A stretch of 64,000 nt of DNA. Source: Candidatus Berkiella cookevillensis. Lineage in GTDB: Bacteria > Pseudomonadota > Gammaproteobacteria > Berkiellales > Berkiellaceae. The notes under the pieces are model-generated. The model ran no database searches, was not told the DNA's origin, and saw only the letters and a program-made list of their open reading frames with translations. The first letter of the stretch is position 1. The number at the start of each line of letters is the position of its first letter. A program made the position numbers and the translations under genes. The stretch is taken from positions 1,488,001-1,552,000 of the forward strand of contig NZ_LKHV02000001.1 in NCBI RefSeq assembly GCF_001431315.2. Direction: 5' to 3'. This document shows, in pieces, positions 52,307-61,368 of this stretch.

Positions 52307-54457
52307 TTATTTAATAGATTGCAGCAAAACCTCATATTGATTGCTTATAAAACTTTCAGGCTCATATTTTAATTTTACTTTTTTCAGTGTTTTGATTTCA
52401 GGATAAGCAGCCATCAATTTTTCTGGCTCAGCGAGTAAATTTTGTAAATGAATGCCACCTTTTTCTTGTAAGACAAAGTCATTTATCTCAAGCATCATTT
52501 TTTGATATAACGCTAAATCATCTTTATTGTCCTTTAACTTCATGAATAGCGTAACGCCTAAACCAGGATTTTTAGCAAATGTAACAAGTGATATATCATC
52601 TTTTTGCACATAGGATGCGAGGCTATGAATAATCTGAATAGAAGGATAGTCTTTTGTTATTGCTTGTAATTTCTCAAAGAACACATTTCTCAAAGCAATT
52701 GGTATGACAAAATGCGATCTCCGTATTTCTATCCCACTGTTTATTGTTGCCATCGGGTATCTATTTAACAAAGCGACTTCATTGAAAGAGACTGGATTTG
52801 GCTCAAAGATACTTGAAATGTCATGTAAACTAGCATTTAATCCATCGGTAAATGTATTTTGATAGCGTCTTGAAGATTCAAACACATATCTGGCAATTGG
52901 ATTAATTTTTATGATTTGAAATTGTACGGCGCGTGGCTCAAATATACCGTATGATATTTTTTGCATTTGCTCAAACTGTATTGAAGTATTTTCATCCCCT
53001 CTATACCAAAATACCGCTGGCGGATTATGCTCTTCATAAGATGCTTGAGCAAATAAATAGAGATTATCAACTGTTGCAAAGCTAACCTTTAAAATAACAC
53101 CAATTGTGCCCATGCCACCCAGTAAACTTTCAAATAAATCTTTATTTTCTTCTCTACTACAATGAATAATTGCACCATTTGAGAGCAGAACATCCATCCC
53201 CCTTACATGCGTGGATAAAAGTGTTCTATCAAAGCCAATGCCATTTAAATTTTCAATGACGCCTTGGTATACTGTCATCCCACTATCATAAGGATACATC
53301 CCAAGCGCACGACCAAATTGTGTCAAATAGTCTTGAATTTGCGCAAATGTCGCGCCACTTTCCGCATGAATTATGTTTGTATCTGCCTCATAATGCATAT
53401 GTTGAAAGCGAGACAAGCTTAAATTAATTGCATGAGTGTCTAGTGGCTGTGCCGCATTAGCAAGAATGTTAATTTTATTGTTAATCTTACGCGCATCGGC
53501 AAGTGCGTCTTTAAAATCGTGCGTGGCAGAAGGGTATTGCACTCGCACAGTATTTTGTTGATTTTCCTCTGATTTATTGGTTATAACCCCCATTACACCT
53601 AAAGACAAGAATGATTTTATCATTTCATCTGTATTCACATCCCAAACAATCACTGGAAATTTTTTCTCAAGAAAAACGTCTAGCAACGCTCTTTCGACTG
53701 TATAGTGCGCCCCCAAGATATCTGGTTGTATCAAGCGTATCATTTGTGTTTGTAGCCATGGCCATTGATACAGCCATGGAATATGCGTAAAACTGTAAGC
53801 AAGTCCTAAATATTTTTTATGGCTTGAGTCAATAAAATTGTACTGTATAACAATTTTAGGATTTTGCTCTCTTAATGCATATAGGAAAAATGGATTGGTG
53901 GATTCAACAACCACATAATCAAAAGCTTGATGTTTTTGGATAATACTTGCCAATCCTCGCGCAGAGTCACCAGCAGCATACTCATCATTTACAACATCAA
54001 TAAAGATTTTTTTACGGCCATTGATACGCGCAAGTGTCTCATCCAAACTTGCTAATTTATAAGGGATTGCTCTTTGTGGTTCTTGATAGTAAACACAACT
54101 TAAATCTTTTGTATATTTGCTTGCAATAGTGCCTTGAGCATCTGTGTAATTATCTAATCGACTTGGTTTATATAAAAAGTATTGAGCATCTTTTGTCGCT
54201 TGAACGCTAACTTTAAAGGCATCAACATCACTTGCGATAAGATCTTCGATATACTCAAGCGTATTGTAAGGATGTTGGCTATTTTGGAATGTAGAAACGA
54301 CTATCTTAGGAAATGCTTGTAATTGCGCTTTGTATTGGATAGCTACAGGATGGTAGCTAGGTTTAAAAAAAGAATAAAAAAGACCGAAAAGAATCAGAAC
54401 AAAAGTACTTCGTACTAATATCTTTTTAAAGCAACCCTCTTTTGCGTGTACTGACAT
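52307..54457 (-). CDS. Degenerate GDPD barrel fused to an FAD-linked oxidase domain
   Basis: 716 residues. After a membrane anchor (FVLILFGLFYSFFK) comes a TIM-barrel-like region (about 48-305) that aligns with glycerophosphodiester phosphodiesterases. The catalytic blocks are lost: the HRG position reads STFQNS, the E-x-D block reads FKVSV, and the HD block reads LYKPS. The second half (about 320-716) resembles a PCMH-type FAD-binding domain (HAESGATFAQIQDYL; LLGGMGTIGVILKVSF) and the C-terminal oxidase lobe. The N-terminal barrel is probably non-catalytic. Location: inner membrane with both domains outside (predicted). The substrate is unknown. Confidence 0.78.
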   Translation of the reverse strand: MSVHAKEGCFKKILVRSTFVLILFGLFYSFFKPSYHPVAIQYKAQLQAFPKIVVSTFQNSQHPYNTLEYIEDLIASDVDAFKVSVQATKDAQYFLYKPSRLDNYTDAQGTIASKYTKDLSCVYYQEPQRAIPYKLASLDETLARINGRKKIFIDVVNDEYAAGDSARGLASIIQKHQAFDYVVVESTNPFFLYALREQNPKIVIQYNFIDSSHKKYLGLAYSFTHIPWLYQWPWLQTQMIRLIQPDILGAHYTVERALLDVFLEKKFPVIVWDVNTDEMIKSFLSLGVMGVITNKSEENQQNTVRVQYPSATHDFKDALADARKINNKINILANAAQPLDTHAINLSLSRFQHMHYEADTNIIHAESGATFAQIQDYLTQFGRALGMYPYDSGMTVYQGVIENLNGIGFDRTLLSTHVRGMDVLLSNGAIIHCSREENKDLFESLLGGMGTIGVILKVSFATVDNLYLFAQASYEEHNPPAVFWYRGDENTSIQFEQMQKISYGIFEPRAVQFQIIKINPIARYVFESSRRYQNTFTDGLNASLHDISSIFEPNPVSFNEVALLNRYPMATINSGIEIRRSHFVIPIALRNVFFEKLQAITKDYPSIQIIHSLASYVQKDDISLVTFAKNPGLGVTLFMKLKDNKDDLALYQKMMLEINDFVLQEKGGIHLQNLLAEPEKLMAAYPEIKTLKKVKLKYEPESFISNQYEVLLQSIK

Positions 54458-54618
54458 CTAGCTGTTCCTTGGCTTAGCATGTACATCGATGTTCTATTGT
54501 AACGATTCACTCCATATCATGGAACGTCTCTTTGGGTGTTCTTTAGAATCTAAGGGGAGCTATAGACAAATATCAAATCAGGGTAAGTAAGATAACAAAA
54601 AATACTGATATAAACTCA

Positions 54619-54647
54619 GCACTTGGAAACAGAAAGAATCCAAGTGC
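54619..54647 (-). terminator. Hairpin downstream of the lipoprotein gene at 54678
   Basis: GCACTTGGA and TCCAAGTGC pair across 11 nt, about 31 bp beyond the stop codon on the minus strand. A T-rich stretch follows at some distance. The rest of the 54458-54677 gap holds nothing recognisable. Confidence 0.5.
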
Positions 54648-54677
54648 CTTGCTTATTAAATGTCAGGAAAAAGAAAA

Positions 54678-55169
54678 CTAAAGATTTAGTTCGCTATCGC
54701 CTTTTTCATTCTTTTTTAGCTCTTCAAGCTTTTGATCAATTTCTTCTTTCATGGGTGCAGCTTCAGTTGCAGCTTTCTCTTTTGCACTTTCTAAAGATTC
54801 ACCAATGTCTTTTGCTGTCTCTTCCGCACCTTTTTTAATGGTGTCTACGGTATCAGCAACGCCATCTGACATCTCTTGAACAGTATTTTTCATTGAATCT
54901 ATCATTTCTTGAGATTTTGTAGCATCTTCAGTTTGTGACTGAGGTGCAGCACTGCTATCTTCTGCTGGCTTAGCTTCTTCTGCAGGGGGAACAGTTTGTT
55001 CAGCAGCTGGCTGCTCTGTAGGTTGAAGCGCTGGTACGGTGGTTGCATTGCTATCTGTGCCGTATTCCATGCCAGGTGATTGTTCATCACCAACAATTTC
55101 TTCAGTTTTATTACAAGCTGTCACAATCAATGATGATAGCAACGCTGCGCATAATAACGATTTTTTCAT
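54678..55169 (-). CDS. Small Glu/Lys-rich lipoprotein
   Basis: 163 residues with a lipoprotein signal (MKKSLLCAALLSSLIVTACN; lipobox VTAC at residues 16-19). The mature part is low-complexity: Glu/Pro/Ala-rich, then an amphipathic helix with the repeated pattern DTIKKGAEETAKDIGESLE, like YtjA/CsbD or apolipoprotein-type helices. It probably sits in the outer membrane or periplasm. Role is unknown; envelope-stress or structural roles are possible. Confidence 0.78.
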   Translation of the reverse strand: MKKSLLCAALLSSLIVTACNKTEEIVGDEQSPGMEYGTDSNATTVPALQPTEQPAAEQTVPPAEEAKPAEDSSAAPQSQTEDATKSQEMIDSMKNTVQEMSDGVADTVDTIKKGAEETAKDIGESLESAKEKAATEAAPMKEEIDQKLEELKKNEKGDSELNL

Positions 55170-55245
55170 GCTGCATCCTATAAAGATAAATAAAAAAACT
55201 AAGCCTCTGTAGGTCAGAAGCTATGCTCTCATTGTTTAGTAGAAG

Positions 55246-55283
55246 GTAACAACCACCGATGAGGCTCAGAAGGTAGTTGTTAC
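55246..55283 (-). terminator. Hairpin downstream of the small lipoprotein gene at 55306
   Basis: GTAACAACCACC pairs with GGTAGTTGTTAC with one mismatch across a 14-nt loop, 23 bp beyond the stop on the minus strand. It could terminate that gene; there is no clear T-run. Confidence 0.5.
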
Positions 55284-55305
55284 ATAGAAATATAGCAACT
55301 AAATC

Positions 55306-55506
55306 TTAGTTTGTATCAACCGTTGTCTCTTCAGTTGTTGTTGTAGACTCAGTCGTTGTCGTAGATTCGGGTGTTTTTACTGTTTTGGTTTCAGTTTGAG
55401 TTGTAGCGGAGCTGTCTTTTTTGTCAGCACTGCTATCGGCTTGTTGATTACAAGCAACAACAAAGACCATTGATGATAAAGCAACTGCAGCTAATATTGA
55501 TTTCAT
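55306..55506 (-). CDS. Small Thr/Glu-rich lipoprotein
   Basis: 66 residues from ATG 55506, chosen because AAGGGAGA precedes it and the signal peptide then starts at MKSILAAVALSS; the upstream ATG at 55527 adds a polar leader. Lipobox VVAC is followed by CNQQADSS. The rest is Thr-rich (TQTETKTVKTPESTTTTE), probably extended at the cell surface. Its signal type and orientation match the lipoprotein gene just downstream. Function is unknown. Confidence 0.7.
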   Translation of the reverse strand: MKSILAAVALSSMVFVVACNQQADSSADKKDSSATTQTETKTVKTPESTTTTESTTTTEETTVDTN

Positions 55507-55586
55507 TGGGCGATCTCCCTTCAGCATTGTTAATATGGGTTTACAATGCCTATACTTTACCTGACATAATTTAACTTTAAAATAGC

Positions 55587-56327
55587 ATGAACAACTTTAA
55601 TACAATTATTATTGCAGATGGCGAGATCCCTTCCCCTACCTATTGGGGTTCCTATTCGTACAAACAACTTATTTGCACAGATGGCGCTGCTGTTGTGCTA
55701 AAAAACTTTGAAATAAATCCAACGATTATCCTCGGCGACTTAGATACATTACTCTCTCATTTTAAAACGGAAGCACAGATCCAAGCAGAATTTCCCCGAG
55801 CAAAACTTATTAGAAAGCAAGATCAAGACACAACCGACTTCGAAAAAAGTTTATTATTTGCTCAAAACAAAAATGACTACCCCATTTTATTTTTAGGTAT
55901 TTTTGGCAAAGCCATCGATCATAGTCTGCACAACTTATGTTTGTTTTCTCAATTTTCATCTGAAGCAATAAATAGGACAGCCATAACAAATGGGACAGCC
56001 AAAATTGAAGCGGCTCCTCCCCCCATGGTTTGGCTCAATGAATTTAAGGGAACAACTCAATGGGGCTTTATGCTTCCCCCTAATTGCTGTATACACACGG
56101 AAATAGACCAAACCATATCCTTCTTCCCAATGCCTGAAGCAGAATTAAGCAGCACAGGCTTGTATTGGGAGTTATCAAACACAAAACTTTCGCAGCAAAA
56201 TAAGCACTCTGTACGAAACAAAGCCTCTAAAAACCGTCTATATCTACATACAAAGGGCCTTTGTTTTGTTATCTTGACCCAGAAGCGCTGCCCTATCGTG
56301 GAATTACAGCTAAACAACACTAACTAA
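55587..56327 (+). CDS. thiN: Thiamine pyrophosphokinase
   Basis: 246 residues. The motifs GDLDTL (about 51-56), DQDTTDFEKSL (about 78-88) and GIFGKAIDHSLHNL are the active-site blocks of thiamine pyrophosphokinase, which makes thiamine diphosphate from thiamine and ATP. The C-terminal block STGLYWELSNTKLSQQ matches the family end. It points to thiamine salvage. It is divergent from the lipoprotein gene and 149 bp from the next gene. Confidence 0.85.
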   Translation: MNNFNTIIIADGEIPSPTYWGSYSYKQLICTDGAAVVLKNFEINPTIILGDLDTLLSHFKTEAQIQAEFPRAKLIRKQDQDTTDFEKSLLFAQNKNDYPILFLGIFGKAIDHSLHNLCLFSQFSSEAINRTAITNGTAKIEAAPPPMVWLNEFKGTTQWGFMLPPNCCIHTEIDQTISFFPMPEAELSSTGLYWELSNTKLSQQNKHSVRNKASKNRLYLHTKGLCFVILTQKRCPIVELQLNNTN

Positions 56328-56476
56328 ATGATATTGTTTAGAAAATTCTCTAAAAGAAAAGACAAACGTAGCTTGGTTATCGATGAAGTGCACATGCCCA
56401 AGTGGTATTTTGACTATATATATGTTAGATTATTTAAAGTTTGCAAATTAACTATGAATGCATATGGAGGCTGTAT

Positions 56477-57037
56477 ATGCCAGACACAATCCAAAATTAC
56501 GTCGATAAAAGCTGGAACGAATTCTCTAAAACTTATGATTTTGAAAAAAAATTTGGTATAGAAGCATTACGCCATAAACTTAGCCAAGAAAATAGAAGTC
56601 GTGGCTTACAAGGCGTAACTCGTGATGAAGTACTTAACTTAATTGGCTCGCACAACAATGAGCTTAATAATGATTTGTCTAGTCGCTTAGAACTTGCTTA
56701 CCATGCACGACAAGCCAACATGACGCCACGTGCAAAACAACGACCTGAACAAGTAAATGAAAACATTGTGGATAGAGACTTAAGCGGTCCATCCCAAAAG
56801 AAATTACCACCTTGGCCAGGTGCAGATAAAATTGATTTCGCATCTAATCCAGCGATTCGCCAAGCCGTTGATAATTTTGCGAATGTCATTAATCATTCTA
56901 ATGATAGACAAGAAGTTACCGCTGCTTACGATCAACTAAAAGCTGAATTAAAGAATCAGTTAAAAGCTGAATACAAGAATCGTTTAACAGCTAAATTAAC
57001 ACCAACCGCGCCAGCTCCCAAAAAAGAGCTTCGTTAA
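56477..57037 (+). CDS. Hypothetical protein, first of a three-gene cluster
   Basis: 186 residues from ATG 56477, preceded by GGAGG; an in-frame upstream start at 56441 has no such site. The protein is hydrophilic, helical, with a Lys-rich coiled end (KAELKNQLKAEYKNRLTAK) and a Pro-rich tail (PTAPAPKKELR). No family is recognised. It is followed after 10 bp by the ankyrin/GNCxW gene and then directly by the methyltransferase, suggesting one operon. An effector role is inference from neighbours. Confidence 0.72.
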   Translation: MPDTIQNYVDKSWNEFSKTYDFEKKFGIEALRHKLSQENRSRGLQGVTRDEVLNLIGSHNNELNNDLSSRLELAYHARQANMTPRAKQRPEQVNENIVDRDLSGPSQKKLPPWPGADKIDFASNPAIRQAVDNFANVINHSNDRQEVTAAYDQLKAELKNQLKAEYKNRLTAKLTPTAPAPKKELR

Positions 57038-57047
57038 ATAAGAACCT

Positions 57048-58448
57048 ATGTCACTCAGTCAGGAAATTTTACAAGGAACGTATCAAGGCGTGGCAGCACG
57101 CCTTGAACAAGGTGACTCCCCCAACATTATTGATGAATATGGTTATACCCCATTGGTACATGCCATTATTACCAATAAAATTGATATCGCTTCACTTCTT
57201 TTAAAACACCATGCTCGTGTAGACATACTCGATACCTCTGGGCTTACTGCACTGCACTGGGCTGTTGATATGGGCTACTATGATATCTCAAAGCTATTGC
57301 TCGATTACCATGCCAATCCCAATGCCTATAGCAGTCAAGGACAACCCATTCTTTTTTATCCTTTGCTACGCAAAGACAAAAAACTCATAAAACTTTTATT
57401 GGAAAAAGGAGCCGATTTACATTTTGCCAAAGATTATATTATGGCGAAATTAGTTGGTCATCGCTTTGAATTACAAGGTGCTTGCGATATCGTGAGTGCA
57501 GAAGGACTCTTTTTAGAAGTTGATATGGAAGGCTTTTATTTAGAATTTACTTTAGATTTAATCGGCGACTCACTCAATCATTTCATACACAGTTACGTTG
57601 CAAAAAGAATGGATCTACATGAAAAAGAATTGGCGCAGATTATAGATGCCTTTAAACATGCAACCAAATTAAGAGAATTTAAACATATTTCCAAGAGTGT
57701 CGAAGAGAATAAAGACACCATCTATAAGCTGACTGAGGCAGATTTACTCTTATTGCCCGTATCCTTTGTTGGCCATGCAATTACCTTCATCAAGCATGGG
57801 AATCTATTTGCGAAGTGTGATCGGGGTGTACATAAAATGACCGATCCTATTGTCATTAATACCGTACATAATCAAAAACCTTTGACACACCATTTTTACA
57901 CACACTTATTGTATAAGCGTCATACACGCAAATATATTCAGAAAGATCTTTATCAAATTTTAAATTTAGAACCTTATGTAAAGCTGCCCATCCAGCATCA
58001 AATTACTGGAAATTGTTCTTGGGCAAATGTAGAAGCATCGGTTCCAACCATGCTGTATATGTTATTGCATGACAAACTAAATAATAAAACAGCCGCAGAT
58101 CAACTCGTTGTTGAAGTTATGCGCTTTTACTTTGCATGGTTAGATTGGGACAAAGATCGCGCCATTGAAGATATGCTTACTGATTTTGAAGATTTATCTG
58201 TCAATAGACAAAAAGCAAGAGCCGCGCTACTCGGAGAAGTTTTGTTCCAATCCTGTAATCCTGAAAAGAAAAACGATCTCAACAGAGCAAAAAAAATCTT
58301 GGCACTGTTAGTACGCAAAGAATATCATTTCATTATTAGAAGCTATTTGAATGTATTTGGTGGAACAACAGGACGCTCAGCCACAGGCAGCAATCTTAGA
58401 TTGCTGTTAAAAAATTGTGGTTACCAAGCCGCAGATTTTAGTTCTTAA
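57048..58448 (+). CDS. Ankyrin-repeat protein with the GNCxW domain
   Basis: 466 residues. Three to four ankyrin repeats (about 20-115: YTPLVHAIITNKIDIASLLL; LTALHWAVDMGYYDISKLLL) are followed by a conserved domain. It has LLLLPVSFVGHAITFIKHGNLFAKCDRG (an approximate block at 233-260) with a likely catalytic His, then LPIQHQITGNCSWANVEASV (about 320-340) with the Cys and a Gln five residues before it. The same blocks and order occur in the protein at 18022-20124, although the rest has diverged. I read it as a predicted cysteine hydrolase or acyltransferase of unrecognised family; this is inference. It starts 10 bp after the preceding gene and ends where the next begins. Confidence 0.82.
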   Translation: MSLSQEILQGTYQGVAARLEQGDSPNIIDEYGYTPLVHAIITNKIDIASLLLKHHARVDILDTSGLTALHWAVDMGYYDISKLLLDYHANPNAYSSQGQPILFYPLLRKDKKLIKLLLEKGADLHFAKDYIMAKLVGHRFELQGACDIVSAEGLFLEVDMEGFYLEFTLDLIGDSLNHFIHSYVAKRMDLHEKELAQIIDAFKHATKLREFKHISKSVEENKDTIYKLTEADLLLLPVSFVGHAITFIKHGNLFAKCDRGVHKMTDPIVINTVHNQKPLTHHFYTHLLYKRHTRKYIQKDLYQILNLEPYVKLPIQHQITGNCSWANVEASVPTMLYMLLHDKLNNKTAADQLVVEVMRFYFAWLDWDKDRAIEDMLTDFEDLSVNRQKARAALLGEVLFQSCNPEKKNDLNRAKKILALLVRKEYHFIIRSYLNVFGGTTGRSATGSNLRLLLKNCGYQAADFSS

Positions 58449-59126
58449 ATGCTTGATATTTACCCTATCCTTATACTATTATCTGCCGTTTTTGTCTTTC
58501 TATCGCCCATCATGCTTAAAAGAATACGTGCAAAGTTAAAATACATTCGCCTCAATCGAATCAATAAACAAATTTCACAGCTCTATAAAGATGTAAATCC
58601 TTATCAAAGCTCTATTCAAGCAAGAAAAAATCTAGGGATGGAAGATAAAAACTTTGTCTATGGTGAAGTCAACATTATCACTTTTCTTGAAATTCTGAAT
58701 GATTTATCCCCTGCGCCTGATACTGTTTTTTATGATCTTGGCTCAGGCTGTGGCAAACAAGTCATTGCCGCAAGTCTCGCCTTTCCATTCAAAAAAGTAG
58801 TGGGTGTAGAGCTTTTATCTGAATTACATGAAATAAGCCTAAAAAAATTATCGCAATTAAATCTAAATGAGCAGAAAATCTCTTTTATAAAACAAAATTA
58901 TTTCGAAACAGATATTTCTGATGCAGACATTATTCTCATCAATGCCACTTGCATTGATGAGAATAATTGGCAAAAACTCACAGAAAAGCTTGTTGAAGCA
59001 AAAGCAAAGTGCAAATTATGTGTCATCACAAAACGCATCAAACATGAAGCCTTTAAATTGCTTTCACAAAACATGGAGTTAATGAGCTGGGGCTACGCAA
59101 CAGTTCGGCTATATGAAAGACGCTAA
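58449..59126 (+). CDS. Membrane-anchored class I SAM methyltransferase, DOT1-like
   Basis: 225 residues. An N-terminal hydrophobic helix (PILILLSAVFVFLSPIML) is followed by a Rossmann methyltransferase domain. FVYGEVNIITFLEIL precedes SAM motif I DLGSGCGKQV (about residue 97), then VVGVELLSELHEIS with the ribose-binding Glu, and DIILINATCID. The YGE block and DLGSGCGK motif recall the histone-methylating DOT1 family, but similar bacterial enzymes of unknown target exist. The membrane anchor argues for a bacterial membrane location. The ATG directly follows the previous stop. Confidence 0.8.
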   Translation: MLDIYPILILLSAVFVFLSPIMLKRIRAKLKYIRLNRINKQISQLYKDVNPYQSSIQARKNLGMEDKNFVYGEVNIITFLEILNDLSPAPDTVFYDLGSGCGKQVIAASLAFPFKKVVGVELLSELHEISLKKLSQLNLNEQKISFIKQNYFETDISDADIILINATCIDENNWQKLTEKLVEAKAKCKLCVITKRIKHEAFKLLSQNMELMSWGYATVRLYERR

Positions 59127-59150
59127 AAGACTTATAAGCAGGGGATCTAA

Positions 59151-59807
59151 GTGGAAAAACTAAATCTTATTGAAAAAATATTAGTATGGGCGCTGCCTGT
59201 TATTTTTGCGATTACCATACATGAAGCCGCACATGGCTTTGTGGCCAATAAATTAGGGGATGACACAGCCAAAAGGCTAGGACGTATTACCGCAAATCCA
59301 CTTAAGCACATTGAGCTTGTGGGAACCATCATCGTCCCACTTATCTTATTAGCAACCACTAATTTCATTTTTGGCTGGGCAAAGCCTGTCCCTGTTGATA
59401 TGCGAAAACTCCGAAAGCCCAAAAAACATATGGCAATTGTTGCCATTGCAGGACCACTTTCTAATGGCCTTATGGCTGTTTTTTGGATTCTATTCTTAAA
59501 ATTAAGTTTATGGTTTGTGCAAAATGATTACGCTATTGGCATGCTACTGGCCTATATGGGGCAAGCGGGTATTGTTGTAAATCTCATTTTAATGATTTTA
59601 AATTTATTCCCTATTCCACCATTAGATGGTAGTAAAGTGCTGTCTGCCTTTTTACCAGACAAACTAGATAAATATTATAGCCAAGCTTCTTTGTTGGGTT
59701 TGATGATTGTGATAGCACTTGCTGCCACAGGCGTGCTGGGAGAAATCATGTTCCCTATTTTTGATTGGATGCGGTATTACTTATTTTTAATTTTTGGATT
59801 GGCATAA
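59151..59807 (+). CDS. Site-2 protease-like membrane metallopeptidase (M50, YwhC-like)
   Basis: 218 residues starting at GTG 59151. The zinc motif HEAAH is at residues 24-28 inside the first membrane helix, and the third ligand lies in NLFPIPPLDGSKV. About five helices are predicted. This small M50 subfamily lacks PDZ domains; substrates are unknown, though related proteases cleave membrane-anchored regulators. It lies 24 bp after the methyltransferase gene and may be co-transcribed. Confidence 0.86.
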   Translation: MEKLNLIEKILVWALPVIFAITIHEAAHGFVANKLGDDTAKRLGRITANPLKHIELVGTIIVPLILLATTNFIFGWAKPVPVDMRKLRKPKKHMAIVAIAGPLSNGLMAVFWILFLKLSLWFVQNDYAIGMLLAYMGQAGIVVNLILMILNLFPIPPLDGSKVLSAFLPDKLDKYYSQASLLGLMIVIALAATGVLGEIMFPIFDWMRYYLFLIFGLA

Positions 59808-60060
59808 AACAGAGTACTCAATCCTTATAGAAAAGTAATCTGACTAATTATTTTTATGCTTAATGCGTGCAGTTACAATTATAGTAGCAATATGAACAAA
59901 CAACTTATTTAACCAACTTTTTTTTGGGGCTGATTTTAATCCCTCTGACTTTAATCTCTCATAGCATTCTCAAGCTCTAATCGGTATTATCACGCGCTTA
60001 AGCTGAAATGGATGTCGACTCAATTCTTTTATATGTTAGAATCCTACTTAAATTTTATAT

Positions 60061-61338
60061 ATGGCTGGTGATATGAATAAGCAATACTTACCAAATGACT
60101 ACTCATTTAAGCTATCTGATTGTCTTCTTGGTGTTCAAACCCTCTTTATTGCACTTGGCGCCCTTGTACTGATGCCACTTCTAACAGGTCTCAACCCCAG
60201 CGTTGCTCTTTTTACTGCTGGTGTTGGAACACTCATTTTTCAATATTTAACCAAAGGTCAAATTCCCGCTTTTCTAGGCTCCTCTTTTGCGTTCCTACCA
60301 GCAACGATTTATGGCATGGAACATTGGGGCTTATCTGGCACATTGTTTGGTCTGGCCTCTGCGGGTTTAATGTACTATTTATTTAGCGTTTTAATTTACT
60401 GGCGCGGTCAGGGGCTCATTGACCGAGTTTTTCCGTCTATCGTGACCGGCCCCATTATTATGAGTATCGGATTGGTACTCGCTCCCGTGGCCATTAATAT
60501 GGCAATGGGCTATACCGGCAACGGTGAAGTAGAGCTCTTCGCTGAAAACCAAGCCATTGTTGTTGCACTCATTGCGTTAGCCGCGACTGTTGTCACGCGA
60601 CTATTTGCCAAAGGTAAATTACAGCTCGTACCGATATTAGTAGGTGTACTTGTTGGTTTTATTGCAAGCACATACTACGGCATGGTGGACTTAAGCAAAG
60701 TATATGCTGCACCTTGGTTTGAAATACCACAGTTTAGTTTTCCAACTTTTAATATTGAAGCCGTACTAATTATGGCACCTATTGCTGCTGTTTCAGCTAT
60801 TGAACACATTGGTGATGTAATAGCGATTGGGGGTGTAACCAACCGAAATTATGTACGTCATCCTGGCTTACACCGCAGCTTGCTGGGCGATGGTGTTGCC
60901 ACCATGTTTGCAGGCTGTGTTGGTGGACCACCTAACATTACTTATGCAGAAGTAACCGCTGGCGTTGCACTTACAAAAACATTCAATCCCGGAATTATGA
61001 CTTGGTCTAGTATTGCCGCTATTTTCCTTGCATTTGTAGGTAAGGTAACTGTTCTCTTTCAAGCAATTCCAACCCCTGTCATGGGCGGTATTCTAATTTT
61101 ATTATTTGGTGCTATTATCGTCACAGGTTTACATATTTTGGTTCATTCTCAAGTAGACTTGATGAAACCACGTAACATGACTATCGTTGGTATTATTCTC
61201 GTCATTCCTGTCGGTGGCTTAAGTCTGGGCTTGGGTAGCTTTGCAATCGAAGGTATTGGCTTAGGCGGTATCACTGGCGTACTCTTACATTTATTGATCC
61301 CCGTAGAGAAAGATCAACAAGCGGTTCATTCAAACTAA
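60061..61338 (+). CDS. Uracil/xanthine permease (NCS2 family)
   Basis: 425 residues with fourteen membrane segments expected for UraA-like carriers. The substrate-site motifs are AIEHIGDVIAIGG and FAGCVGGPPNITYAEVTAGV, close to UraA-type uracil permeases. It imports a nucleobase with protons through the inner membrane, consistent with pyrimidine salvage. A start at ATG 60073 is also possible. It is preceded by a 250-bp gap with no recognised element, and followed by terC after 30 bp. Confidence 0.87.
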   Translation: MAGDMNKQYLPNDYSFKLSDCLLGVQTLFIALGALVLMPLLTGLNPSVALFTAGVGTLIFQYLTKGQIPAFLGSSFAFLPATIYGMEHWGLSGTLFGLASAGLMYYLFSVLIYWRGQGLIDRVFPSIVTGPIIMSIGLVLAPVAINMAMGYTGNGEVELFAENQAIVVALIALAATVVTRLFAKGKLQLVPILVGVLVGFIASTYYGMVDLSKVYAAPWFEIPQFSFPTFNIEAVLIMAPIAAVSAIEHIGDVIAIGGVTNRNYVRHPGLHRSLLGDGVATMFAGCVGGPPNITYAEVTAGVALTKTFNPGIMTWSSIAAIFLAFVGKVTVLFQAIPTPVMGGILILLFGAIIVTGLHILVHSQVDLMKPRNMTIVGIILVIPVGGLSLGLGSFAIEGIGLGGITGVLLHLLIPVEKDQQAVHSN

Positions 61339-61368
61339 CGGCACAAAATAAGGGAGCTTAGATTTTCC

